From an uncultured Lachnospiraceae bacterium (GTDB taxonomy: Bacteria > Bacillota > Clostridia > Lachnospirales > Lachnospiraceae), in assembly GCA_910586645.1 (NCBI GenBank), contig CAJUIS010000010.1, positions 16,603 to 80,602 of the forward strand: a DNA stretch of 64,000 nucleotides, given 5' to 3'. The notes beneath the pieces were generated by a model, which did no database searches, was not told the DNA's origin, and saw only the letters and a list, made by a program, of their open reading frames with translations. This document shows positions 8,726 through 17,889 of this stretch, piece after piece. The translations under genes were made by a program, and so were the position numbers. Position 1 is the stretch's first letter; each line of letters opens with the position of its first letter.

Positions 8726-10012
8726 ATGAAATTATTAATTAAGAGCGGCAGGGTGATGGATCCTGCGTCTAAGACGGATGAAGTGTCTGATATTTTGATT
8801 GAGAATGGGAAAATTACAAAGATTGCAAAGCAGATCAAAGGGAAAGCGGATAAAACGATTGACGCAAAGGGATGCTTTGTCATGCCGGGATTTATTGATC
8901 TTCATGTGCATTTAAGAGATCCGGGTTTTGAAGAGAAGGAAACAATCGTTACAGGAGCAAAGGCGGCGGCAAGGGGCGGGTTTACCACAATTCTTGCGAT
9001 GCCGAATACAAAGCCTGTCGTGGACAATGCGGACGTTGTAAATTATGTGCATCAGAAGGCCAAAAACCTGGCGGCTGTCAACGTGCTTCAAATCGGCGCG
9101 GTGACAAAGGGGCAGAAGGGAAAGGAGCTGGCGGAGATTCATAAGATGGCGCAGGCGAATATCCCTGCCATTTCTGAAGACGGCAGTTCCGTTATGAATG
9201 CGGATCTCTACGATCGTGCGATGCGGATTGCAAAAGAAGAGAACATTCCGGTATTTGCCCACTGTGAAGATAAAAACCTGGCGCGCGGCGGCGTGATGAA
9301 TGCGGGAGAAAAGGCGAAAGAGCTTTACCTGCCCGGCATAGCGAATGAAGCGGAAGACGTAATCGTGGCAAGGGATATCGTGCTTGCGCACGGAACGGGA
9401 GCGCACCTGCATTTTTGCCATTGTTCCACGAGAGGGAGCGTCTTTATGATAAGGCAGGCGAAAGAAAAAGGCATACATGTCACTGCGGAAGCGGCTCCGC
9501 ATCATTTTACCCTTTCCGAAGAGGATATACAAAGAGATGATGCAAATTATAAAATGAATCCGCCGCTTCGTTCCGTAAAAGACGTTGAGGCAATCCGGGA
9601 AGGATTAAAAGACGGCACGATTGACGTGATTGCGACGGATCATGCGCCGCATACGGCGATTGAAAAGGGAAGATCCATGCGCAGGGCCCCGTTTGGAATT
9701 GTCGGCCTTGAAACGGCGGCGGCGCTTACGTATTCAGAGCTGGTGCTGAAAGATTACCTTACGCCAATGCAGATGGCGGAGAAGTTAAGTTATAATCCGG
9801 CCAGGATTATTGGCCTGGATAAAGGGACGATAAAAGAAGGAGGCGTTGCGGATCTTGTCATTTTTGATCCCAGCTCAAATTATACGATATCAAAAGACGA
9901 ATTTGCGGGCAAGGCAAAAAATACGCCGTTTCACAACAGAAAAGTAACCGGAAAAGTAATCGCTACCATTGTGTCCGGTGAAATAGTATACAGGGAGGGG
10001 ACATTGAAATGA
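8726..10012 (+). CDS. pyrC: Dihydroorotase
   Basis: Zinc amidohydrolase that cyclises carbamoyl-aspartate to dihydroorotate in pyrimidine synthesis. Metal ligands are visible: HVHLRDPG (about residues 59-66), the HCED and HFCHCS histidines and the ATDHAPH aspartate near residue 305. The 428-residue length fits the type I bacterial enzyme. ATG 8726 is preferred because GAGGGGTG (8712-8719) lies six bases upstream; an in-frame GTG at 8717 overlaps that site. It ends overlapping pyrF by four bases (ATGA) and begins the pyrC-F-K-D operon. Confidence 0.96.
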   Translation: MKLLIKSGRVMDPASKTDEVSDILIENGKITKIAKQIKGKADKTIDAKGCFVMPGFIDLHVHLRDPGFEEKETIVTGAKAAARGGFTTILAMPNTKPVVDNADVVNYVHQKAKNLAAVNVLQIGAVTKGQKGKELAEIHKMAQANIPAISEDGSSVMNADLYDRAMRIAKEENIPVFAHCEDKNLARGGVMNAGEKAKELYLPGIANEAEDVIVARDIVLAHGTGAHLHFCHCSTRGSVFMIRQAKEKGIHVTAEAAPHHFTLSEEDIQRDDANYKMNPPLRSVKDVEAIREGLKDGTIDVIATDHAPHTAIEKGRSMRRAPFGIVGLETAAALTYSELVLKDYLTPMQMAEKLSYNPARIIGLDKGTIKEGGVADLVIFDPSSNYTISKDEFAGKAKNTPFHNRKVTGKVIATIVSGEIVYREGTLK

Positions 10013-10938
10013 TTCAAAAACTGGCAGATAAAATCAGACAGACACATGCGCCGGTCTGCATAGGACTGGATCCGATGCTTGACTATATTCCGGAGCATAT
10101 ATTAAAAAAAGCGTTTGACGATTTTGGAGAAACGCTTTTGGGCGCGGCGGAAGCGGTCTGGCAGTACAACCGGGCAATTATTGACGCGGTATATGATTTG
10201 ATTCCTTCCGTGAAACCGCAGATTGCAATGTATGAGCAGTTTGGAATAGAAGGGCTTAAGGTCTTTCAGAAGACGATTGATTATTGTCACGAAAAAGGGC
10301 TGCTTGTCATCGGCGATATTAAACGCGGCGATATAGGCTCTACTTCTGCGGCTTACGCAGCCGGGCATCTTGGCAAAGTAAAAATCGGCAGTAAGGCATT
10401 TGCAGGATTTGGAGAGGATTTTGCAACGGTCAATCCATACCTTGGAACGGACGGCGTAAAACCGTTTCTGGATGTCTGCAAAGAAGAGAAAAAAGGGATT
10501 TTTATTTTGGTTAAGACGTCGAACCCGTCCAGCGGAGAATTTCAGGACCGCCTGATCGACGGCAGGCCGCTGTATGAATGGGTCGGTGAAAAAGTAAACG
10601 AGTGGGGCAGCGGCTGCATGGGAGACAACTACAGTTATGTCGGCGCAGTCGTTGGCGCAACGTATCCTGAAATGGGAAAGACGCTTCGCAAAATTATGCC
10701 AAAGAGTTTCATACTGGTGCCGGGTTATGGCGCACAGGGAGGAAAGGGATCCGATTTGGCTCATTTTTTCAATGACGACGGTCTTGGAGCTGTTGTAAAT
10801 TCTTCGAGAGGAATTATTGCAGCGTACAAACAGGAGAAATATCAGAAGTTTGGAAGCGAAAATTTTGCGGAGGCGTCCAGGGCGGCAGCAAAAGATATGA
10901 TCGAAGATATTGACAAAGCGCTGCAGGCGGCAAAATAG
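10009..10938 (+). CDS. pyrF: Orotidine 5'-phosphate decarboxylase, type 2
   Basis: Decarboxylates OMP to UMP, the last step of de novo pyrimidine synthesis. The 309-residue length and the motif VIGDIKRGDIGSTSAAYA (containing the catalytic Asp-Lys-Asp set) place it in the longer subfamily 2, not the 240-residue E. coli type. N-terminal CIGLDPMLDYIP and C-terminal VPGYGAQGG (phosphate binding) are also clear. ATG overlaps the pyrC stop. It is followed by pyrK, although pyrF acts after pyrD in the pathway. Confidence 0.96.
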   Translation: MIQKLADKIRQTHAPVCIGLDPMLDYIPEHILKKAFDDFGETLLGAAEAVWQYNRAIIDAVYDLIPSVKPQIAMYEQFGIEGLKVFQKTIDYCHEKGLLVIGDIKRGDIGSTSAAYAAGHLGKVKIGSKAFAGFGEDFATVNPYLGTDGVKPFLDVCKEEKKGIFILVKTSNPSSGEFQDRLIDGRPLYEWVGEKVNEWGSGCMGDNYSYVGAVVGATYPEMGKTLRKIMPKSFILVPGYGAQGGKGSDLAHFFNDDGLGAVVNSSRGIIAAYKQEKYQKFGSENFAEASRAAAKDMIEDIDKALQAAK

Positions 10939-10948
10939 GAGAGCATTT

Positions 10949-11716
10949 ATGTCGGAAAAGAGAAGAGAAAAAGCGGTCATTCTCCAAAACGAAGAAATTT
11001 GTCCCGGGATCTTCGACATGAGAATTCGTACCGGAGAAATAGCGGGTCTGGCAAAAGCGGGACAGTTCGCCGCGCTTTACTGCAAAGACGGCAGCAGGCT
11101 TTTGCCGCGGCCAATCAGCATCTGCGAAATCAATAAAGAAGAACGGTCGCTCCGGTTTGTCTTTCGGGTTGCCGGGAAAGGGACAAAAGAATTTTCCCGG
11201 ATGAAGGCCGGAATGCAGATAGATGTGACGGGGCCTCTGGGAAACGGTTTTTCTGACAGGAAGTTGGACGCGCTTATTGTTGGCGGCGGAATCGGGATAC
11301 CGCCGATGCTTGAGCTTTCCAAACAGTTGGGCGGAAAAAAGCAGATTGCGCTTGGTTACAGGGACGCTTTGTTTTTATATGAAGACTTTAAAAAATACGG
11401 CGACGTATATATCGCTACGGAAGACGGCAGCAGCGGGACGAAGGGAAACGTCTTAGACGCCATACGGGAAAACGGGCTTACGGCTGACGTGATTTATGCC
11501 TGCGGCCCGGCTCCTATGCTTCGGGCGTTAAAAGCATATGCAGCCGAACATAAAATGGAATGTTATGTGTCTTTGGAGGAGCGTATGGCCTGCGGCATCG
11601 GAGCCTGCCTGGGCTGCGTCTGCAAATCCAAAGAAGCAGACGCGCACACAAATGTAAAAAATAAAAGGATTTGCAAAGAAGGGCCTGTGTTTGCAGCAAA
11701 GGAGGTGGAGTTTTGA
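10949..11716 (+). CDS. pyrK: Dihydroorotate dehydrogenase electron transfer subunit
   Basis: FAD and [2Fe-2S] subunit that passes electrons from dihydroorotate oxidation by PyrD to NAD+. The ferredoxin-reductase-like FAD domain shows LLPRPISIC; the NAD domain has VGGGIGIPPMLEL and YACGPAPML. Near the end the cluster cysteines are in CGIGACLGCVCKS plus a later Cys in RICKEGPVF. ATG 10949 follows AGGAGA (10937-10942); the upstream ATG 10910 lies inside pyrF. Length 255. The stop overlaps the pyrD start (TGATG), consistent with a 1:1 heterotetramer. Confidence 0.95.
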   Translation: MSEKRREKAVILQNEEICPGIFDMRIRTGEIAGLAKAGQFAALYCKDGSRLLPRPISICEINKEERSLRFVFRVAGKGTKEFSRMKAGMQIDVTGPLGNGFSDRKLDALIVGGGIGIPPMLELSKQLGGKKQIALGYRDALFLYEDFKKYGDVYIATEDGSSGTKGNVLDAIRENGLTADVIYACGPAPMLRALKAYAAEHKMECYVSLEERMACGIGACLGCVCKSKEADAHTNVKNKRICKEGPVFAAKEVEF

Positions 11717-12624
11717 TGAATCTTGCGGTAAACATTGCCGGAGTTACGCTGAAAAATCCTGTGATGACGGCTTCCGGCACGTTTGGTTCGGGAGAAGAAT
11801 TTTCGGAGTTTGTAGATTTGAACCGGCTTGGAGCAGTAGTGACAAAGGGAGTTGCAAATATTCCCTGGGAAGGAAATCCCGTGCCAAGGGTGGCGGAAGT
11901 TTACGGCGGTATGCTCAATGCAGTCGGCCTGCAGAATCCCGGGATCGATCTGTTTATGAAAAGGGACATTCCCTTTTTAAAAAAATATGATACGAAAATT
12001 ATTGTGAATGTGTGCGGAAAGAGCGCGAAAGATTACTGTGAAGTTGTGGAACGGCTGGCGGATGAACCTGTGGATTTGCTGGAAATCAATATCTCCTGCC
12101 CCAATGTCAAGGAAGGCGGCATTGCGTTTGGACAGGAAGCAAAAAGCGTGGAATTTATTACAAAAGAAGTAAAACGATATGCGGCTCAGCCGGTGATTAT
12201 GAAATTAAGCCCAAACGTTACGGATATTGCGGAAATGGCAAAGGCGGCGGAGGCGGGAGGCGCAGATGCGCTTTCTTTAATTAACACGCTGACCGGGATG
12301 AAAATAGACATTCAGAGGCGGAAGTTTGCGCTTGCGAATAAGACGGGAGGGTTATCCGGGCCCGCGATTCATCCGGTGGCCGTCCGCATGGTTTATCAGG
12401 CGGCTTTGGCAGTGAAGCTTCCAATTATTGGGATGGGGGGCATTCTGACAGCCGAAGACGCTATTGAGATGATGCTTGCGGGCGCATCCGCAGTATCTGT
12501 GGGGACGGCGAATTTCCGGAATCCGGCGGCAACGGCGGAGATTTTGGAAGGGATACGCTCTTATATGGAAGAACAGGGGATTTCAGATGTGAAAGAGCTT
12601 GTCGGAGCAGTGGAAGATAAATAA
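11716..12624 (+). CDS. pyrD: Dihydroorotate dehydrogenase B, catalytic subunit
   Basis: FMN enzyme oxidising dihydroorotate to orotate together with PyrK (class 1B, NAD+-dependent). It shows NPVMTASGTFGSG, GLQNPGIDLF, the catalytic loop NISCPNVKEGG with the active Cys, and the FMN-phosphate region GMGGILTAEDA. The 302-residue length is usual. A perfect AAGGAGGTG site (11700-11708) precedes ATG 11716, which overlaps the pyrK stop. A rho-independent terminator follows 12 bases later, so this is the last gene of the operon. No pyrB or PyrR-type attenuator is visible in the window. Confidence 0.97.
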   Translation: MNLAVNIAGVTLKNPVMTASGTFGSGEEFSEFVDLNRLGAVVTKGVANIPWEGNPVPRVAEVYGGMLNAVGLQNPGIDLFMKRDIPFLKKYDTKIIVNVCGKSAKDYCEVVERLADEPVDLLEINISCPNVKEGGIAFGQEAKSVEFITKEVKRYAAQPVIMKLSPNVTDIAEMAKAAEAGGADALSLINTLTGMKIDIQRRKFALANKTGGLSGPAIHPVAVRMVYQAALAVKLPIIGMGGILTAEDAIEMMLAGASAVSVGTANFRNPAATAEILEGIRSYMEEQGISDVKELVGAVEDK

Positions 12625-12636
12625 TATGGCGGTGAA

Positions 12637-12669
12637 GAATCCTGTATGGCAGGATTCTTTTTCTTTTTG
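12637..12669 (+). terminator. Rho-independent terminator after pyrD
   Basis: Perfect 8-bp stem GAATCCTG/CAGGATTC with a five-base loop, followed by a T-rich run (TTTTTCTTTTT). It closes the pyrimidine operon. Confidence 0.9.
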
Positions 12670-12724
12670 TGAAACATTGTGATGCGAATCTGTCCGGTGC
12701 GCATATGATTTTAAAAATTGCACA

Positions 12725-12753
12725 TTGAATTTTGGGATGGAAGAGATTATACT
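12725..12753 (+). promoter_or_regulatory. Predicted sigma-A promoter for feoAB
   Basis: TTGAAT (12725-12730) and TATACT (12748-12753) with a 17-base spacer. The leader to the feoAB ATG is short, about 18 bases. I see no clear Fur or DtxR-type palindrome overlapping it. Confidence 0.65.
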
Positions 12754-12777
12754 AAGTTTGGCAAGGAGGATGAAGAG

Positions 12778-15123
12778 ATGACCTTAAAAGATCTGGAAGC
12801 AGGGCAGTCCGCCATTGTAAAAAGCGTCGGAGGAGCCGGTTCCCTGCGGCAGCATTTTCTGGATATGGGAGTGATACCGGAAGCGAAGGTGACGCTGGAA
12901 AAGTATGCGCCTATGGGCGATCCCATGGAGATTCGGATTCACGGCTATGAGCTGACCCTGCGTCTGGAAGATGCCGGGAGGATTGAAGTTGAAAGACAGC
13001 CGGATGGCGATCCTGTAGAAAAGAGGGAGGTTTCCCCGAAAAAGAGGAAGGAGCATCCCGGGTTTGGCGAAGGGGGAAAGTATCACAAAAAAGAGGATGA
13101 AACCCCGCTGCCAAAAGATACCTGTCTTACATTCGCACTGGCAGGAAACCAGAACTGCGGAAAGACGACGCTGTTTAACCAGCTGACAGGGTCAAATCAG
13201 CGCGTGGGTAATTTTCCGGGAGTTACGGTGGACTGTAAAAAGGGTTCCATAAAAGGGAATGCCAATACCCTGGTAACGGATTTGCCCGGCATTTATTCAC
13301 TTTCTCCGTACAGCAGTGAGGAGATTGTGTCCAGGCAGTTTATTTTAGAGGAGAAGCCCGCGGGCATTATCAATATTGTAGACGCGACAAATATTGAAAG
13401 AAACCTTTACCTTACGATGCAGCTTATGGAACTAGACGTTCCTATGGTGCTTGCGCTCAATATGATGGATGAAGTCCGGGGGAACGGGGGTTCCATTTAC
13501 ATAAATGAAATGGAAGAAATGTTAGGAATTCCGGTCGTTCCGATTTCCGCGGCAAAAAACGAGGGGATTGACGAGCTGATCAGTCATGCGCTTCATGTGG
13601 CATGGTTTCAGGAAAAACCGGGAAGAAAGGATTTTTGCGGACAAAATGATAACGGGGGAGCCGTTCACAGATGTCTGCATGGAATGATTCACCTGATTGA
13701 GGATCATGCGAAAAGCGCCGGGATACCGCTGCGGTTTGCCGCGACAAAGCTGGTCGAAGGGGACGGGGAGGTTCTGAAAGCTTTAAAGCTGTCAGAAAAC
13801 GAACAGGAAATGATGGAGCATATCATATACCAGATGGAAGTGGAGCGGGGGCTTGACCGCGCGGCGGCCATTGCGGATATGCGGTTTACTTTTATTAAAA
13901 AACTGGTTGAGAAAGCTGTTATCAAACCCAAGGAAAGCAAAGAGCGGCAGGCAAGCCGGAAAATTGACGTGTTTTTGACGGGAAAATATACGGCGATTCC
14001 TGCATTTGCCGGAATTATGCTTCTGGTGTTTTTTCTGACGTTTCATGTGATCGGAGCTTACTTTCAGGGCATTTTGGAGACGGGAATCGGGATGCTGACA
14101 AAAGCCTGTGATTTGGCCATGGAATCGTGGCAGGTAAATGATGTGCTGCATTCCCTGGTAATTGACGGCATTTTTAACGGAATCGGGAGCGTTTTAAGTT
14201 TTCTCCCGATTATTGTGACATTGTTTTTCTTTCTGTCTCTTTTGGAAGATACGGGATATATGGCAAGGGTGGCCTTTGTTATGGATAAGCTGCTTCGGAA
14301 AATCGGCTTGTCCGGAAGAAGCATTGTGCCGATGCTGATTGGATTTGGATGTACGGTTCCCGGCGTAATGGCAAGCCGGACGCTTCCTTCGGAGCGGGAC
14401 AGGAAGATGACGATTATGCTGACGCCGTTTATGAGCTGTACGGCAAAGCTGCCGATTTACGGATTTTTTACGGCGGCATTTTTTCCGGAGTATGGCGGGC
14501 TCGTTATGGCGGCGCTGTATTTTGCGGGAATTGCAGTGGGGATTCTTGCGGCGATTTTGATGAAGAAAAGCATATTTAAAGGGGAAGCCGTTCCGTTTGT
14601 CATGGAGCTGCCAAATTACCGTATGCCCAGCATGAAAAATGTGGCGCAGCTTCTCTGGGAAAAGGCGAAGGATTTTTTACAGCGGGCGTTTACCGTTATT
14701 TTTGCGGCGGCGATTGTGATATGGTTTCTGCAGACGTTTGATCTCCGCCTGAATACAGTGACAAATTCAAAGGACAGTATGCTGGCTCTGCTGGCGGGAG
14801 GAATTGCGCCTGTGTTTGCGCCTCTTGGATTTGGAGACTGGAGAATTTCCACAGCGCTGATAGCGGGGTTTATGGCAAAAGAAAGCGTTGTGTCCACATT
14901 GTCCGTTCTTTTTGGCGGAGTGGCTGGCGTTCAGGCCGTTCTTGCTCCGTCTGCGGCGGCGGCTCTTTTGGTTTTTTGCCTGCTTTATACGCCCTGCGTG
15001 GCGGCAGTGGCGGCAATCCGAAGAGAGCTGGGGACAAAGTGGGCGGCGTGTGTGATCGTCGGACAGTGCGCAGTTGCCTGGATTTTTGCGTATGCCGTGC
15101 ATCTGGCCGGGATGCTTGTCTGA
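12778..15123 (+). CDS. feoB: Fused FeoA-FeoB ferrous iron transporter
   Basis: Imports Fe2+ across the membrane. The N-terminal 75 or so residues are a FeoA SH3-like domain (LKDLEAGQSAIV, FLDMGVIPEA). A Lys/Glu-rich linker follows, then the FeoB G domain: G1 GNQNCGKTTLFN, G3 DLPGIYSLSPYS, G4 LNMMD. After that come the helical GDI region and about eight membrane helices with the GFGCTVPG and FMSCTAKLPIY transport motifs. Length 781. ATG 12778 follows AGGAGG at 12764-12769. G1 has Gln where Pro is usual, a mild variation. It is a single gene between two promoters. Confidence 0.95.
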   Translation: MTLKDLEAGQSAIVKSVGGAGSLRQHFLDMGVIPEAKVTLEKYAPMGDPMEIRIHGYELTLRLEDAGRIEVERQPDGDPVEKREVSPKKRKEHPGFGEGGKYHKKEDETPLPKDTCLTFALAGNQNCGKTTLFNQLTGSNQRVGNFPGVTVDCKKGSIKGNANTLVTDLPGIYSLSPYSSEEIVSRQFILEEKPAGIINIVDATNIERNLYLTMQLMELDVPMVLALNMMDEVRGNGGSIYINEMEEMLGIPVVPISAAKNEGIDELISHALHVAWFQEKPGRKDFCGQNDNGGAVHRCLHGMIHLIEDHAKSAGIPLRFAATKLVEGDGEVLKALKLSENEQEMMEHIIYQMEVERGLDRAAAIADMRFTFIKKLVEKAVIKPKESKERQASRKIDVFLTGKYTAIPAFAGIMLLVFFLTFHVIGAYFQGILETGIGMLTKACDLAMESWQVNDVLHSLVIDGIFNGIGSVLSFLPIIVTLFFFLSLLEDTGYMARVAFVMDKLLRKIGLSGRSIVPMLIGFGCTVPGVMASRTLPSERDRKMTIMLTPFMSCTAKLPIYGFFTAAFFPEYGGLVMAALYFAGIAVGILAAILMKKSIFKGEAVPFVMELPNYRMPSMKNVAQLLWEKAKDFLQRAFTVIFAAAIVIWFLQTFDLRLNTVTNSKDSMLALLAGGIAPVFAPLGFGDWRISTALIAGFMAKESVVSTLSVLFGGVAGVQAVLAPSAAAALLVFCLLYTPCVAAVAAIRRELGTKWAACVIVGQCAVAWIFAYAVHLAGMLV

Positions 15124-15171
15124 AGCCGTTGTCTGCGGGCTTTGCCAAAAGATGGCGCAGTTTATAAAATA

Positions 15172-15204
15172 TTTCAACTATTTTTGCGTGGCTTGTGTTA
15201 TAAT
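15172..15204 (+). promoter_or_regulatory. Predicted extended -10 promoter for the redox trio
   Basis: Perfect TATAAT (15199-15204) preceded by TG one base upstream (TGTTATAAT, an extended -10). The -35 is weak, with TTTCAA at 15172-15177. It lies about 33 bases before the lipoprotein ATG. Confidence 0.6.
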
Positions 15205-15236
15205 GACGAAATCAATAGAAAAGGAGTTTGAGCAAT

Positions 15237-15854
15237 ATGCGAAAAAAGAAAAAATACATGAAAATTTTGTTTTTGGCCGGTATGGGCAGTATGCTTCTTT
15301 TGGGCGGATGCGCCAAAACGAAGGAGCCGTCCGTTTCGGAAAAAGCAAAAGAAGAGGCATTAAATTCCGAAAGCGAGACGGACGCGCCGGAGGCCGAAAG
15401 CGTGGGCGAGTTTTCCATGCAGGATATCGAGGGGGAAACCTATACGCAGGAAATGTTTTCGGATTACGATTTGACGATGGTAAATGTATTTACAACATGG
15501 TGTACGCCATGTGTCAACGAGATACCTGATTTGGAAAAGCTGAAAAATGAAATGGCGGATCAGGGAGTAAACGTTGTCGGCATTGTTTTGGATGCGGCTG
15601 ACGGTACGGGAAGCGCAGATGAAGAAGTTGTGGAAAAGGCAAAACTTCTGGCGGAGAAAACGGGAGCCAAGTATCCGTTTTTGCTGCCGGATCAAGGATA
15701 CTTAAATGGAAGGCTTTTGGGAATCAACGCCGTTCCGGAAACGTTTTTTGTAGATAAAGAAGGGAATTTTACCGGAGAAACTTATACCGGAAGCCGTTCG
15801 TTTGAGGAATGGAAAGATATTGTGGAGACAGTGCGGGAAGGAGCGGCGCAGTGA
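15237..15854 (+). CDS. TlpA/ResA-like thioredoxin-fold lipoprotein
   Basis: Secreted lipid-anchored thiol-disulfide oxidoreductase. The N-terminus has lysines, a hydrophobic stretch and lipobox LLLGGC (acylated Cys near residue 24). A disordered Glu/Ser-rich linker leads to the redoxin domain, with active site TTWCTPCVNEIP and the cis-Pro region NAVPETFF. It probably works with the next two genes: the GTG start of the CXXC peptide gene overlaps its TGA. ATG 15237 is served by AAGGAG at 15221-15226. Partner substrates (exported cysteines or methionine sulfoxides) are unknown. Confidence 0.9.
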   Translation: MRKKKKYMKILFLAGMGSMLLLGGCAKTKEPSVSEKAKEEALNSESETDAPEAESVGEFSMQDIEGETYTQEMFSDYDLTMVNVFTTWCTPCVNEIPDLEKLKNEMADQGVNVVGIVLDAADGTGSADEEVVEKAKLLAEKTGAKYPFLLPDQGYLNGRLLGINAVPETFFVDKEGNFTGETYTGSRSFEEWKDIVETVREGAAQ

Positions 15855-16000
15855 GCCGCTTCGTGCGCTCACGCCGGAGCGGGATCTGCTTTGCGGCGGC
15901 AGGGCTTCTTATGATGGCATTTGGAATTTTCCGCGGGGAAATGGCCGTTGTTTTTGAGAAAGCCGTCAATATTTGTCTGGAGTGTGTTGGAATTGGATAA
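15851..16000 (+). CDS. CD1871A-like small CXXC membrane peptide
   Basis: 49-residue ORF from GTG 15851 (overlapping the lipoprotein stop as GTGA) to TAA 16000. Basic N-terminus SRFVRSRRS, a hydrophobic helix with a GIFRGE turn, then a C-terminal NICLECVGIG with a CxxC pair. This fits the small CD1871A-family CXXC proteins found in clostridia between a TlpA-like thioredoxin and a 4Fe-4S membrane protein, which is the context here. It may relay electrons or disulfides; function not shown. Easily missed because of its length and GTG start. Confidence 0.8.
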   Translation: MSRFVRSRRSGICFAAAGLLMMAFGIFRGEMAVVFEKAVNICLECVGIG

Positions 16001-16832
16001 AAGAAAAAAGGCAAGTGAGTGGAAGCGTCACAGGGTACAGGCGCTCTGGGCGCTTGTTACAAACAGTTACATTGCAGGATTTGTTCAGGGAAAGATCTAT
16101 AAGGGGAGTTTGAAAAATCTCTGTGTTCCCGGATTAAACTGTTATTCCTGTCCGGGAGCCGTCGGAGCGTGTCCGATTGGAGCCCTGCAGGCAGTGATAG
16201 GAAACTGGAATTTTAAGTTCGCATTTTATGTGGCCGGATTTTTGATGTTTATCGGAGCTTTGATGGGAAGGTTTGTCTGCGGGTGGCTGTGTCCGTTTGG
16301 ATTGATTCAGGATTTGCTGCACAAAATCCCTTTTCCAAAAAAAATAAAAACGTTTCGGGGAGATAAGCTGCTTAGGAAACTGAAATATTTCGTACTGGCA
16401 GCGTTTGTTATCCTGCTTCCGATGTTTCTTGTGGATATTCTGGGGCAGGGCGCGCCTTATTTTTGTAAGCTGATTTGTCCTGTGGGGACGCTTGAAGGCG
16501 GTCTGCCGCTGGTTCTTATGAACAAATCCATGCATGGTGCCCTTGGATTTTTGTATGCCTGGAAAAACGTTCTGCTTGTCATTACGATTGTTTTGTCGGT
16601 GATAATTTACCGCCCGTTCTGCAAATACATATGTCCGCTGGGAGCCGTTTATTCTGTATTTAATCCGGTTTCTGTGTTTCGCTACCGGGTAGAGAAAGAG
16701 AAATGCACAGGCTGCGGCATATGTGCGGACGTCTGTAAAATGCAGGTGGATCCGGTGAAAAACGCCAATCATCCGGAATGTATCCGCTGTGGGCTGTGTA
16801 AAAAATCGTGCCCGTCAAAGGCGATTCGATAA
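15993..16832 (+). CDS. NapH/MauN-like 4Fe-4S ferredoxin membrane protein
   Basis: Polytopic membrane iron-sulfur protein. Conserved Cys motifs are CYSCPGAVGACPIGA, CGWLCPFGLIQDL and KYICPLGAVYS between about five helices. A C-terminal double 4Fe-4S ferredoxin follows, with CTGCGICADVC and CIRCGLCKKSCP. It probably moves electrons from the cytoplasm to the outside, here likely toward the CXXC peptide and the TlpA-like lipoprotein. No in-frame ATG lies near the N-terminus; I propose TTG 15993 (279 residues), which overlaps the end of the CXXC gene, so the exact start is uncertain. Confidence 0.85.
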   Translation: MDKRKKASEWKRHRVQALWALVTNSYIAGFVQGKIYKGSLKNLCVPGLNCYSCPGAVGACPIGALQAVIGNWNFKFAFYVAGFLMFIGALMGRFVCGWLCPFGLIQDLLHKIPFPKKIKTFRGDKLLRKLKYFVLAAFVILLPMFLVDILGQGAPYFCKLICPVGTLEGGLPLVLMNKSMHGALGFLYAWKNVLLVITIVLSVIIYRPFCKYICPLGAVYSVFNPVSVFRYRVEKEKCTGCGICADVCKMQVDPVKNANHPECIRCGLCKKSCPSKAIR

Positions 16833-16836
16833 AAGG

Positions 16837-17847
16837 TTACCGGTCGTGCAGTTCAAAATTTAAGGTAATGTCTTCCCGTTTCTTTATCTGAAATACGACC
16901 CGCCATTCGATTGTTTCAACAGGTTTAAAATGACAGGAAGAGCAGGCGGAGAGCCTTTTGGGGACAGGATCTGTTCCCGCTGCAGAGATTGGGCTTACCG
17001 CAATGGCGGATGTGTTTCCAGAAGCAGACGCGTTCCGGAGTTTTTTAGGCGGATCGCTTTTGGCGCAGTCAAGGATGCTGATGGAATTTAAGTCTGTTTC
17101 CGGAGAAATGCTATAGGAGAGCGTCTGGAAAAGTTTCGGATAATCCATGTTTTTTTCTCCAAAATCAAAATCCAGGGCTGTCTGGCAGAGTTCGTGAAGC
17201 GTCAGGACGTAAGTCTGTCTCGTCTGAGGATGGATTACCGTTACAGAGTCTTCGCGGCAGACAGGAGTTGTGGAAAAGTGCGCTGCTGTAACAGGAACCG
17301 GCTCTTCGTGAAATGTAAGGGAAATTTTCTGAAAAGGGAGGACGGGTTTGTCGTTCCAGGCAAAAACGAGGCGGCAAAAATGCCAGCAGAAGGAGGGATC
17401 CAATTTATAAGTTTCCATCATCTGATCGGCGCTGCTGTCATTATTCCATTCAGTCTGCATGATTTCTTTTTCCATTCTTAAAATTTCATCCGGATGCCAT
17501 ACCAGGCTGCTTCGTACCGTGTTCTTCAGCAGTTTATTGTCCAGGCGCATGTCTGCGGAAAAATCTATGGAACAGGGATTGTCTGCCTCTATTTTTTCGA
17601 AATCTTCCAGGCCGTTTATAGAAAGACGTCGTTTTTTGGGCCACTTTTTTAAAAAATGATGCATTTTTTCCGGAGGGACTTTTGTGCATGCGTCAAGAAT
17701 AACGCCTGATGTCCGGGCGTAAATGGCAGGGAGATAAATTTCCTGATCCTCCCACAAAAATGTTTTTTGCAGAGGAAATGCGGTCAGTTTTTGGCCGCGT
17801 TTTCCTTTGCCCCAGGCGGGGCCGTTTCCGTTGTAATATACGTTCAT
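16837..17847 (-). CDS. Hypothetical protein, divergent from the kinase gene
   Basis: 336 residues, no recognised family. ATG 17847 follows a strong AGGAGG seven bases upstream, and start motif MNVYYNGNGPAWG is Gly/Asn-rich. There is no signal peptide or membrane helix. The middle is acidic and Trp-containing; the last third has Ser/Ala/Pro-rich low-complexity sequence, then CSSCHF and a hydrophilic beta-like end. The stop lies four bases from the convergent ferredoxin gene. It is divergently transcribed from the kinase/TGT-like gene with neighbouring promoters, so a joint role is possible but unproven. Confidence 0.7.
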   Translation of the reverse strand: MNVYYNGNGPAWGKGKRGQKLTAFPLQKTFLWEDQEIYLPAIYARTSGVILDACTKVPPEKMHHFLKKWPKKRRLSINGLEDFEKIEADNPCSIDFSADMRLDNKLLKNTVRSSLVWHPDEILRMEKEIMQTEWNNDSSADQMMETYKLDPSFCWHFCRLVFAWNDKPVLPFQKISLTFHEEPVPVTAAHFSTTPVCREDSVTVIHPQTRQTYVLTLHELCQTALDFDFGEKNMDYPKLFQTLSYSISPETDLNSISILDCAKSDPPKKLRNASASGNTSAIAVSPISAAGTDPVPKRLSACSSCHFKPVETIEWRVVFQIKKREDITLNFELHDR

Positions 17848-17889
17848 AAAAAAACCTCCTGTGTGACGGCGTTTTGTTTGAATTGCTTT

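Noticed and set aside
10102..11019. 305-codon open frame on the minus strand across pyrF
   Set aside because: It is fully antisense to pyrF and pyrK, has no ribosome site and a composition typical of a shadow frame.
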